Assembly: GCA_014653725.1 (NCBI GenBank) | Contig: JACWEC010000009.1 | Span: 1 to 32,947 of the forward strand | Source of the DNA: Pelagibacterales bacterium SAG-MED32 | GTDB lineage: Bacteria > Pseudomonadota > Alphaproteobacteria > Pelagibacterales > AG-422-B15 | Direction: 5' to 3' | DNA: 32,947 nt | Notes under the pieces: generated by a model | What the model was told of the DNA's origin: nothing | Database searches by the model: none | What the model saw: the letters and a program-made list of their open reading frames with translations, nothing else | Translations under genes and position numbers: made by a program | Part shown: one piece after another, positions 1-8,164 of the stretch | How the letters are laid out: the number at the start of each line of letters is the position of its first letter | Position numbering within the stretch: position 1 is the first letter of the stretch

Positions 1-1
1 T

Positions 2-673
2 CAAAATACATTGCCAGTAACACTCTTTCAAATGATAGAGCATTCAAAATCTGTTGTTAATGCAACAAAACAGTCGTGCATTATAGTTGATATGCCTTTT
101 GGGACTTATGAAGAGTCTGTTGACAAAGCTTTTATGAATGCTGCAAACGTAATGAAGGAAACAAACTGCAATGGAGTAAAACTTGAGGGTGGAAGAAATA
201 TGTTTGAAACAGTAAAATATTTAACTGACCGTTCAATCCCAGTAATGGGACACATTGGTCTTCAGCCTCAAAGTGTACTCATAGATGGTGGTTATAAAGT
301 CAAAGGAAGAAATAAATTTGATTGGGGTAAATATATTGATGATGCAATTGCAATAGAAGAGGCTGGAGCATTTTCAGTAGTACTAGAAGGGATGGCTGAA
401 CCATTAGCTGCTGAGATCACATCTAGAATATCGATACCAACGATTGGCATAGGCGCCTCTCCTAATTGCGATGGCCAAGTATTAGTAACAGAAGATATGT
501 TAGGCTTAACTAACATTGCCCCTAAGTTTGTAAAAAAATATGCTGATTTAGAAAGTTTAATAAAAAAGGCAGCACATCAATATGCTGACGAGGTGAGAAA
601 TAGAGAGTTTCCTAGCAAAGAACATACTTATGCAATGAACCCTCAAGTTGTTAATAAAGGTGAAGAAGATTAA
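2..673 (+). CDS. panB: 3-methyl-2-oxobutanoate hydroxymethyltransferase PanB (5' end outside window)
   Basis: PanB transfers a hydroxymethyl group from 5,10-methylene-THF to 2-oxoisovalerate, giving ketopantoate, the first committed step of pantothenate/CoA synthesis in the cytoplasm. The frame is open from the left edge, so roughly the first 40-50 residues are missing; the first visible residues (NTLPVTLFQM) match an internal PanB segment, so the TTG at 11 is not the start. Family signatures visible: VKLEGG, GHIGLQPQS, the active-site Glu in VVLEGMAEPLAAE, and IPTIGIGASPNCDGQVLV near the substrate pocket. The stop overlaps the next start by one base (TAATG), which suggests translational coupling to the TPR gene. 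No panC is seen in the window. Confidence 0.96.
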   Translation, partial: QNTLPVTLFQMIEHSKSVVNATKQSCIIVDMPFGTYEESVDKAFMNAANVMKETNCNGVKLEGGRNMFETVKYLTDRSIPVMGHIGLQPQSVLIDGGYKVKGRNKFDWGKYIDDAIAIEEAGAFSVVLEGMAEPLAAEITSRISIPTIGIGASPNCDGQVLVTEDMLGLTNIAPKFVKKYADLESLIKKAAHQYADEVRNREFPSKEHTYAMNPQVVNKGEED

Positions 674-1305
674 TGTCAGACATTTTAAGGCAAGTTGACG
701 AAGAATTGAGGCAGGATCGTTTACTAAAAATATGGAGACGTTACCGTGTATATTTAATTGGTGGACTATTATTAATTATTGGCTCAGTATTAGGTTATCA
801 AGTTAATAAGTCAGTAAATCAATCATTTTATGAAGATGAAGTTGAGAAATATATTAGTACTTCAGATTTAGTAGATTTTGAACAAACGATTGAAAATTTA
901 GGTAAAATTGAAAATTCAAATCAATTACTTATTTCAGGTATATCAAAAATTAAAATTGCGACAGTATTAATGGAAAATGGTAGAACACAAGAAAGTAAAT
1001 CCAAACTTTTAGAAATCATTAATGATGGCAGAGTAGACATTCTTGTGACTGATCTGGCTATCTATTTTTATTTAATGAGCAATCTAAATGAATTGCCGAT
1101 AGATGAAATGAACACATATTTAACAAATAATAAATTGGAAAATAGTTCTTTTAAATATCTATTTAAAGAAACTTTAGCTATTAAATATCTATTAGCAGGT
1201 AATATTAATTTATCTCAAGAAAAATTTAATCAGTTAATCAATGATCAAAATACTCCAAGAGATATTGTTATCAGAGCGACTAAATTTTTAGACACAATAA
1301 AATAG
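673..1305 (+). CDS. Membrane-anchored TPR-like protein (YfgM/TPR_21 type)
   Basis: A 210-residue protein with a short basic N-terminus (MSDILRQVDEELRQDRLLKI), one membrane segment at about residues 27-43, and a helical region outside the membrane. This is the layout of the alphaproteobacterial YfgM-like family next to bamB; in E. coli YfgM is an inner-membrane, periplasm-facing partner of the SecYEG translocon and chaperone network. The helical repeats are too diverged to delimit by eye. It sits between panB (1-base overlap) and bamB (1-base gap), and the TPR-bamB-der order is common in Alphaproteobacteria. A purine-rich AAAGGTG lies just upstream of the ATG. The family call is fairly secure; the role in export or outer-membrane assembly is inferred from E. 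coli and from the neighbours. Confidence 0.8.
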   Translation: MSDILRQVDEELRQDRLLKIWRRYRVYLIGGLLLIIGSVLGYQVNKSVNQSFYEDEVEKYISTSDLVDFEQTIENLGKIENSNQLLISGISKIKIATVLMENGRTQESKSKLLEIINDGRVDILVTDLAIYFYLMSNLNELPIDEMNTYLTNNKLENSSFKYLFKETLAIKYLLAGNINLSQEKFNQLINDQNTPRDIVIRATKFLDTIK

Positions 1306-1306
1306 T

Positions 1307-2605
1307 ATGAAAAATATTTTATATATTATTATGCTATCAACATTTGTAATATATAGTTGCACGAAAAATGAAATTATAGAGAAAGAGATTAATAGTTTTT
1401 CTATATTAGCTTATGACGCAGAGATCTCAGAAACTTTAGGTTTAAATATAGATGATATAAGAATAGATTCTCCAAAGGAAGTAAATTATTGGTCGCAGCA
1501 CTTTCAGAATCCGGGAAATAATTTGAATAATATATTTTCCTTATCTACATTTGAAAATAAGACAAAGATTGTTTCAGGAACAAGAGGTGCTCTTAACATT
1601 ATACAGCCAGTGTATTTTAATGATACAATCTGTTACATTTTACCCAAGGGTTTCCTAGAATGTAAAAATCTTAAAAGTAACAAAAAAATATTTTCAATTG
1701 ATGTAAAAATAGATGGAAATAAAAATTATGAAGTTATCAGAGGCGGACTTGCTTACTTTGACAATAAATTAGTGCTCGTTGATGCCTATGGACAGATTTT
1801 ACTCATTGATTGTAATAATGGAGATAAAATATGGGAGAAAAAAATTGAATTTCCCATTTTATCTCCACCACTAATTTATAGGAATCAAATTGTATTCATT
1901 TCATTAGATAATAGATTATTTTCACTTTCTTTAGAAACGGGCGACATAGAATGGTCATTTCAAACAGTTGCTGAAGATAAGAAGAGTTTGATTACAGCTT
2001 CTCCAATTGCATTTGAAAATACAATTATAGCTCCTTTTAGTAATGGTGAATTAGTAGCCTTTGCAAGTGACACTGGCCGACCCTTGTGGTCAGAAAATGT
2101 TTCAAAAATCTCATTATTAAGTAATTTTGATATTAAAGATATTTCAGCTAGTCCTGTCTTATCAGATAATACAATTTTCTCTCTAAGTACAAACGGAAAA
2201 CTGATTTCAATAAACGCTATTAATGGAAAAAGAAATTGGACAATCGATTTATCAGGATACAGGACCCCAGTTGCATCAGGAGGTCAATTATATATAATTG
2301 ATGAAGATGGAAAGCTGATCTGCTTAAATGAAAATACTGGTGAAGTATATTGGGTTACAGAACTCAATAAATTTAAAAAAGGCCAAAAAGTAAAGAACCT
2401 AAATCTTTGGCTAGGTCCATATTTAATAAACAGTTTATTATATAGCATTTCTTACTTTGGAGAATTAAAGATCGTATCACCAATTACAGGCGATGTATTG
2501 TCGACTGATAGTCTGGGTGTAAAGGGCATTATGATACCACCAGTTATATTAAGTAGTGCAGTATTTGTAATGGATGAAAATTCCAATGTCTTCCAGTTTG
2601 AATAA
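1307..2605 (+). CDS. bamB: Outer-membrane assembly lipoprotein BamB (PQQ-like beta-propeller)
   Basis: BamB is a periplasmic lipoprotein of the BAM complex that helps BamA fold outer-membrane barrels. The N-terminus is a short hydrophobic signal ending in a lipobox-like IYSC, with Cys18 as the probable lipidated residue. The body carries repeated propeller blades with the typical Gly-x-x-x-Trp signature: GDKIW, GDIEW, GRPLW, GKRNW and GEVYW. At 432 residues it is of family-typical length for Alphaproteobacteria. It follows the TPR gene by one base, and its 3' end overlaps the Der-like gene by about 20-32 bases depending on which Der start is used. Very Asn/Lys/Ile-rich like the rest of the window. 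The family is clear; the exact lipoprotein cleavage is inferred. Confidence 0.9.
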   Translation: MKNILYIIMLSTFVIYSCTKNEIIEKEINSFSILAYDAEISETLGLNIDDIRIDSPKEVNYWSQHFQNPGNNLNNIFSLSTFENKTKIVSGTRGALNIIQPVYFNDTICYILPKGFLECKNLKSNKKIFSIDVKIDGNKNYEVIRGGLAYFDNKLVLVDAYGQILLIDCNNGDKIWEKKIEFPILSPPLIYRNQIVFISLDNRLFSLSLETGDIEWSFQTVAEDKKSLITASPIAFENTIIAPFSNGELVAFASDTGRPLWSENVSKISLLSNFDIKDISASPVLSDNTIFSLSTNGKLISINAINGKRNWTIDLSGYRTPVASGGQLYIIDEDGKLICLNENTGEVYWVTELNKFKKGQKVKNLNLWLGPYLINSLLYSISYFGELKIVSPITGDVLSTDSLGVKGIMIPPVILSSAVFVMDENSNVFQFE

Positions 2606-3408
2606 GATAAACTTTTGTATTATTGGCAAACCGAATTCAGGTAAATCAACTTTATTTAACTGTTTACTTGAAGATAGTATTTCTCCTGTTGGTGATGAAT
2701 ACGGGCTTACAAAAAATTTATTTAAAGATAAATTTACACTATACAGTCATGATTTTACAATCTTTGACACTCCAGGACTGAGACGAAAAAGTAAAATAGA
2801 AGATCTGGATGAAAAGAAAAGAAACAGGGAGGTAATTAAACTTGTAGACAAGGTTGATGTAGTAATTTTACTTATAGATTCAGTAGAAAATATTACTAAG
2901 CAAGATTTTAGACTGGCTGATTTGGCAATAACAAAAAAAAAAGATACTATTTTTTTTATTTAATAAGATAGATCTTATTGATGAGGGAAAGAAATTTAAA
3001 ACAAAAATAGATAAATACTTAAGCAATAATTACAGTCAATACCAAATGATAAATACTGATTTTATTTCTGCGAAGAAAAACATAAGAATTAAGAATTTTA
3101 TAAAAGAAATTATTAAAAAAAATAAACTTGTAAATATTGAAATTACAAAAACAAATTTAAATAAATTTCTAAATTATTTGAATAAACAATCAAAATATCC
3201 AAAAATTAAAAAAAGAGAAATAAAGCCAAAATATATTGTTCAAATAAAAACCGGCTCTCCACTTTTTAAGGTCTTTATTAATTCAAAAAAGAAAGCACCT
3301 CTTATATTCCAAAGATTTTTTGATAATGCATTTAGGGATTTTTTTAAAATAAAAGGAGTCCCTATTACTTATCAATTTATAAGTTCTAGCAATCCTTATT
3401 CAGACTAA
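2574..3408 (+). CDS. der: Half-size Der/EngA GTPase (second G domain + KH domain), frameshifted near 2933-2957
   Basis: Der is a ribosome-assembly GTPase that normally has two G domains and a C-terminal KH-like domain (about 440-490 residues). Only the second G domain and KH domain are here (about 277 residues once the frame is repaired). Part one (2574-2963) carries G1 GKPNSGKST, G2-like GLTKN, G3 DTPGL and the Der-specific LRRK after it. Part two, one frame over, begins at FNKIDLID (G4, from about 2959), then the ISAK G5, and ends in the KH tail GVPITYQFISSSNPY. The break lies between an A10 run (2933-2942) and a T8 run (2950-2957). Dropping one base from either gives 17 residues between the conserved QDF/QDL and NK, as I recall for E. 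coli Der. A second possible start is ATG 2586. The upstream sequence is bamB, so the first G domain is absent, not merely out of frame. Confidence 0.85.
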
Positions 3409-4094
3409 AGCTTAATTATCTCACCGCTTTTTTTATTTGATAGCAAGAATTTTACAATCGCACTTGCAACGTCGACTGGATCTTTTATTTGTTTTTTATT
3501 CTCACCAGGCATGATATTTTCTCTAAATTTGGTATTTACTGCACCTGGATAGATAATATTAGCATTTATAGAGGTGCCTTTATTTTCATTGGCAAAACTT
3601 AAGACTAATTCATTTAATGCTGTCATGATTGGTTGATATATACCCCAATATTGGGATTGCATGTCATTTTTTATTGAAGAAATAATAACAAAGTTAGATT
3701 TCTTAGAATTTTTAAGTAAAGGATGAAAATGCTTCATAATTCTAAAATTAGAAATATAGTTTAAATTGATAGTGTCATTTAATTCATTTAAATCAATTGA
3801 TTCTACAGGAGATAGCTTAGTAATCTGGCCGGCAGATGACACAATAATATCTAAAAATTTATCTTTTTTGAAAATTTCTTCAGAAAGATTTTCTATTACA
3901 TTAGGCTTACATAAATCAATTGGAACAATTGTACATTCACACCCATTTGAAATTATTTTATCATTTAATTCTTCTAATTTAGATGTATTGCGTGACAAAA
4001 TATATATGTGTTTAACTGACTTTGATAGCTCCTGGGCAACATTTGACCCAATTCCAGATGAGGCGCCCGTAATAAGACAATTTAGAGTTCTCAT
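3405..4094 (-). CDS. SDR-family protein with an altered active site (YciK-like)
   Basis: A 229-residue short-chain dehydrogenase/reductase fold. The cofactor motif TGASSGIG is at residues 9-16, an NNAG-equivalent reads SSAG at 86-89, and the catalytic Ser lies in IISS (139-140). The catalytic Tyr is Tyr153 (GIYQPIM), but the residue four places on, normally Lys, is Met157 (codon ATG, clear in the sequence). The protein may bind NAD(P) yet be impaired or altered in catalysis; the substrate is unknown. It is the last gene of the long minus-strand block, two bases after cvpA, in the place where many Alphaproteobacteria have cvpA-purF-SDR. Its stop shares CTAA (3405-3408) with the der stop on the other strand. 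Confidence 0.85.
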   Translation of the reverse strand: MRTLNCLITGASSGIGSNVAQELSKSVKHIYILSRNTSKLEELNDKIISNGCECTIVPIDLCKPNVIENLSEEIFKKDKFLDIIVSSAGQITKLSPVESIDLNELNDTINLNYISNFRIMKHFHPLLKNSKKSNFVIISSIKNDMQSQYWGIYQPIMTALNELVLSFANENKGTSINANIIYPGAVNTKFRENIMPGENKKQIKDPVDVASAIVKFLLSNKKSGEIIKL

Positions 4095-4096
4095 AT

Positions 4097-4612
4097 TTAT
4101 ATGCCTATTTCATCTAAATTTCTTGGTATATGTTCAAAGAAATCTATTCCAATATTTACCAATTCAGCAAATGAGCTGTTATCCATAAAGTCATCTAATA
4201 GACTAGAAGATAAATTCTGATTTATAAAAATTAAAGTTATCACAACTACAATATATCCCCTGAAAATGCCCAGGATCGCTCCAAGCCCCATATCAACAAT
4301 TCCCTTTTTTTTAGGCTGTAAAAAACCGATGAAAAGTCTCAGCAGGAATGAAATAAATATATATGAGGTAATAAGGGTAATTAGGAATATTGTTACATCA
4401 GATAAAGTTTCATTAGAAATATACTGATCTGCAACAGGTCTTAATAAGGTAAAACAATTTTTAAGTATGAAAAATATTAGTATCCATTTGATTAAATTAA
4501 AAAAACTTTTTAATAATCCATTTTTAATACCAAAAAAAATTGATATTAGGCAAATGATTAGGAAAGTAATATCAAAAGCATTGAGAAATTGAGAATAATT
4601 AAGGTCGTCCAT
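4097..4612 (-). CDS. cvpA: CvpA family inner-membrane protein
   Basis: A 171-residue protein with four hydrophobic segments. The N-terminal part (ITFLIICLISIFFGIKNGLL) is the CvpA first helix followed by the conserved glycine/charged turn; a later GAILGIFRGYIVVV matches the CvpA Gly-x-x-x-Gly-x-x-Arg-Gly region. E. coli CvpA is linked to colicin V production and to envelope stress tolerance; its biochemical function is not settled. The start is one base after the stop of the RND exporter gene (TAA-T-ATG), so the two are probably cotranslated. In many relatives cvpA is flanked by radA and purF; here the neighbours are the RND gene and the SDR gene. Confidence 0.87.
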   Translation of the reverse strand: MDDLNYSQFLNAFDITFLIICLISIFFGIKNGLLKSFFNLIKWILIFFILKNCFTLLRPVADQYISNETLSDVTIFLITLITSYIFISFLLRLFIGFLQPKKKGIVDMGLGAILGIFRGYIVVVITLIFINQNLSSSLLDDFMDNSSFAELVNIGIDFFEHIPRNLDEIGI

Positions 4613-4613
4613 A

Positions 4614-7049
4614 TTATGAATTTTTATTAAAATACCCTAGTAATATTGGCAATATAGTAAGACTTCCTATTAAAGCAATTAACATTGCAAGTGCTGTAAA
4701 TACTCCAAAGTATATTGTAGGGTAGAAATTAGAAAATACCAAAATTGAGAAACCTGCCATAATAGTTATTGAAGTATTTTTGATTGCAATACTAACTGTT
4801 TTCTGGCAGTTATTGACTGCATCCGCGTGTGATCCAGTTAACAGAATATATTCACGGTACCTATAAACATAATGTATACAATTATCTACTGCTATCCCAA
4901 TCGTAATAGAGGCAATTGTAATTGTCATTAAATCAAGGGGTATATTTAACAAGCCCATAGTTCCCAAAATAACAAAACAGGCTACTAAATTTGGTATTAA
5001 AGCAGCTAAAGCTATTTTAAAGGATCGGAATAAAATGATTAATATTGTAAATATTCCCATTAAAACAATTCCTAAAGATTTAATTTGAGAGTCAAAAAGA
5101 CTTTGCAACATGTTATTGTAAAGAATTAGTATACCAGTAAGACTTACTTCAATATTTTGGTTGTTATAATTTGATTCCATATGTTCTTTAAGTTCATTAA
5201 CAAAATCTGCTCTTTTTAACTCCGGGTGAGTGTCGATTACACGCAGAGATATTCTTGCTTGATTTTTATCAATCAACACATAGGGTTTTAAAATTTGATC
5301 TTTGATGTCTTGCGGTAATTTTTTGTACAAAACTGAGAGCTCAAGAGTATCAAACTCTTCATTTGAATTAAGTTTTTCAGCAGTTCTTATAATGGATGCT
5401 AATGAAAGCACTTTACCTACAAAATCAAACGTTTCTAAATAGTCATGAATACTTTTAACATTGTCAATTTTTTCTTTAGTAAACCAATAGTCTGCAGGAT
5501 CATAATCAATACCAAAATCCATAAAATTCTCTTCATCATCAGAGAAATCATCATTTGACTCATTTTTGAACTGAATAATAATATCCAGGGGAGTTGTTCC
5601 GCCCAATTGTTCATCAATCAATTTCATTCCTTTGTATATTTCAGTATCTTCTTTAAAGTAATTAACAAAACTATTTTCTACTTTAAGAGTACTTGCTCCA
5701 TATATGCCAATAGCAAACAAAGATGTAAAAAATAATAATGTTAATAATGGGAAGTTGATCGATAAGAAAGAAAATACATCTTTGCTATTATTTTTTTCTA
5801 ATAGGGCAGTACCTTTTAAATTTAAGACTGATATTAAAATTGGTAAGAAAATAAAACTGGATATATATGTGATAATTAGACCTATGCACATCATTAGACC
5901 AAAATCCATAACCGGTTTAATTCCACTTGTGTAAAGTGATCCAAATGCAAAAATAGTTGTTAGAGCTGCAAAAACACAAGGCTTATACATTTTTCCCAGT
6001 GCACGTATGATATTTTGATTAATTGTTGATTTTTCCTCTTCTAAACTTATTTGCCGATATCTTACAACGATATGTACAGTCATTGATAAAGATAAGATTA
6101 AAATAAGCATGATAAAGTTTGATGATATAACAGTCACTTTCCATCCAAGCAGTGAGATTGATCCAATCATAGTAATTAAAACGAACATGCAATTACCTAT
6201 ACATGCAATCATCCACAAAGGGCTTCTAAAAACAAGATAGAGGACAATTAATATAAAAATAAAGGCCCCAATACCGAAAATAATAATGTCATTTTTTACG
6301 AATGCGATGGTATCATTTGCAATCATTGAAACTCCGCCTAGATGAATTTTAATATTTTTATCTTTGAATTGGTCAATTATTGTTCTGACAGTTAAAATAT
6401 TATTTTCTCTCTCTTTATCCTGTTTCTTTTTTTCTATTTCATATTTGAAATCTAATTGAGATAAAAGTTCAAGCTCAGCATCATTTTTGTTATTTAATTC
6501 ATTAAGTCTTATTCTTTCATTTACTATTGCAATGAAATCAAGATCCTTTTTTAAATTAATTAGTAAGCCTGTAGTGGTTGCATCTTCACTAATAATTAGG
6601 TTTTTAAAAATCGGACTATTAAGTAATTCTATCTCTGCATCTGTGATATTTACTTGTGGTGATTTAATTGTAATTATTTCATTTACTAGATCTGATAAAG
6701 ATTGATTATTAATTTCTAATAATGGTGCGTCAAAAATTGATTGAGTTGAATCAACAAATGGAAGCTTATCAATTTCATTTATAAAAGAATTTAAGAAATC
6801 AAGATTTTCTCTTTTAATAAATTTTTGTTTTGACGTGAACGTAACAATTAAAAAATCACTTGAGTCATAGTCCTTGATTAATTCTTGATATCTTTTTAAA
6901 TCATCATCTTGTTCTAAGATGAGAGTGTCAGAAGATGCATCAAGTTGAAAATTATCAGAGTTAAATAGGAAAAAAATAGCAACTGCCACAAGTAGAAACA
7001 AAGATAATTTTGAATAATTATCAAGAACTGACGAAAATACTTTTTTCAT
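4614..7049 (-). CDS. RND/MMPL-family exporter, 811 residues
   Basis: A large inner-membrane protein with the two-fold RND plan: a transmembrane helix near residues 16-32, a periplasmic domain to about 245, a cluster of helices (about 250-410) holding the first MMPL/sterol-sensing-like half, another helix near 425-450, a second periplasmic domain, and a second helix cluster (about 660-810). The second cluster has the polar stretch TITIASITIGIAVDNCIHYVY, where RND proton-relay residues are usually found. It resembles the COG1033 predicted exporters, a group that includes lipid and hopanoid transporters; the substrate cannot be read from sequence. It lies 3 bases after alr and 1 base before cvpA, where radA is often found. 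No membrane-fusion partner or outer-membrane channel gene is adjacent. Confidence 0.85.
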   Translation of the reverse strand: MKKVFSSVLDNYSKLSLFLLVAVAIFFLFNSDNFQLDASSDTLILEQDDDLKRYQELIKDYDSSDFLIVTFTSKQKFIKRENLDFLNSFINEIDKLPFVDSTQSIFDAPLLEINNQSLSDLVNEIITIKSPQVNITDAEIELLNSPIFKNLIISEDATTTGLLINLKKDLDFIAIVNERIRLNELNNKNDAELELLSQLDFKYEIEKKKQDKERENNILTVRTIIDQFKDKNIKIHLGGVSMIANDTIAFVKNDIIIFGIGAFIFILIVLYLVFRSPLWMIACIGNCMFVLITMIGSISLLGWKVTVISSNFIMLILILSLSMTVHIVVRYRQISLEEEKSTINQNIIRALGKMYKPCVFAALTTIFAFGSLYTSGIKPVMDFGLMMCIGLIITYISSFIFLPILISVLNLKGTALLEKNNSKDVFSFLSINFPLLTLLFFTSLFAIGIYGASTLKVENSFVNYFKEDTEIYKGMKLIDEQLGGTTPLDIIIQFKNESNDDFSDDEENFMDFGIDYDPADYWFTKEKIDNVKSIHDYLETFDFVGKVLSLASIIRTAEKLNSNEEFDTLELSVLYKKLPQDIKDQILKPYVLIDKNQARISLRVIDTHPELKRADFVNELKEHMESNYNNQNIEVSLTGILILYNNMLQSLFDSQIKSLGIVLMGIFTILIILFRSFKIALAALIPNLVACFVILGTMGLLNIPLDLMTITIASITIGIAVDNCIHYVYRYREYILLTGSHADAVNNCQKTVSIAIKNTSITIMAGFSILVFSNFYPTIYFGVFTALAMLIALIGSLTILPILLGYFNKNS

Positions 7050-7052
7050 TAC

Positions 7053-8153
7053 TTATGAAATATATCTTCTTTGGTATCTTTTGCCTAGGTTTGTTAAAAT
7101 TTCATATGGTATTGTATTTATACTCGCGCAAACTGTATTGATAGGGTTCTTATCTCCAATAAATTCAAATTCTTTATTGGATATTTGTTTTAAATTTGTA
7201 AATTCTGACAAATCAACTGTTACTGAGTCCATTGAGACTCTGCCAATTAAGTTAATTCGTTTATTATTTAAATAAATTTTACAATTATTAGAAAATAACC
7301 TGCTGAATCCATCACCATAACCAATAGCAAAAGTTCCAATTTTCATCTTTTTCTTTGCTTTAAATGTAGCTCCATAGCCTACAGTATCCCCTTTATTTAT
7401 TTCCCTTATTTGAATTAATTTACTCTTTAAAGAGACTACATTTTTGTAATGTTTTCTTTCTCTGATTTGACAGTTGCCCCCATAAATAGATATTCCTGGC
7501 CTAACCATATTAAGATTATATTTTCTTCCCAACAATACCCCTCCAGAGTTCGATATGCTGTGTAGACAATTTGGAAAGTGCTTTCTTATCTTATTGAATT
7601 CATTTAATTGAGATTGATTTTTTTTTCTTTTTGGGTCATCAGCACAAGCTAAATGGCTCATTATTAGAACTAGATCTGAATTTTTAATTAACTTTGATTG
7701 GTTTTTAATTAGTTTAGCAGTTTCATTTTTATCTAAACCAAGTCTTGACATACCTGTATCAAAATGAATTGCGATTTTGAGTTTTTTACAAAATTTACCT
7801 TGGTAGCGCTCTATTTTTCTGAGCTGTTTTAAATTATTAATCACTGGTATTAATTTATATTTACTGAGTATATTTAAGTCTTCTAAAACCAAACCATTTA
7901 AAATAAATACCTCTACTTTTTTATTAATTTTCCTAATTTCCATAGCTTCATCTGTAGATGCTACAAAAAAGTGTTTACATTTTGATCTTATTAGTGCGGG
8001 AAGAACCTTGTTAACTCCAAGACCATAAGCATTTGATTTTACAGTTGCCGCAACAATACAATTTTTAGTAACTCTTTTTTTGATTTTTAAGTAATTTTCA
8101 CTTAGGGATTTTAAGTTAATATCTAAAAAAGTATTTTGATCAGCATTCTTCAT
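7053..8153 (-). CDS. alr: Alanine racemase
   Basis: A PLP enzyme interconverting L- and D-alanine for peptidoglycan cross-bridges. Lys39 in TVKSNAYGLG is the PLP-binding Lys; Tyr260 in VGYGATF is the second catalytic base; GRVSMDSVTVDL near the C-terminus is the family's conserved strand; FDTGMSRLG and RPGISIYGG are also typical. At 366 residues it is of normal length. The protein is strikingly Lys-rich compared with dnaB next door, which fits AT-driven codon drift. It follows dnaB by 11 bases and precedes the RND gene by 3. Its presence argues for a normal walled Gram-negative cell. Confidence 0.95.
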   Translation of the reverse strand: MKNADQNTFLDINLKSLSENYLKIKKRVTKNCIVAATVKSNAYGLGVNKVLPALIRSKCKHFFVASTDEAMEIRKINKKVEVFILNGLVLEDLNILSKYKLIPVINNLKQLRKIERYQGKFCKKLKIAIHFDTGMSRLGLDKNETAKLIKNQSKLIKNSDLVLIMSHLACADDPKRKKNQSQLNEFNKIRKHFPNCLHSISNSGGVLLGRKYNLNMVRPGISIYGGNCQIRERKHYKNVVSLKSKLIQIREINKGDTVGYGATFKAKKKMKIGTFAIGYGDGFSRLFSNNCKIYLNNKRINLIGRVSMDSVTVDLSEFTNLKQISNKEFEFIGDKNPINTVCASINTIPYEILTNLGKRYQRRYIS

Positions 8154-8164
8154 TTTGAAAGACT

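Noticed and set aside
3766..4188. 140-codon open frame on the plus strand opposite the SDR and cvpA genes
   Set aside because: It is antisense to two well-supported genes, has no recognisable motifs, and low-GC antisense frames of this kind recur across the window.
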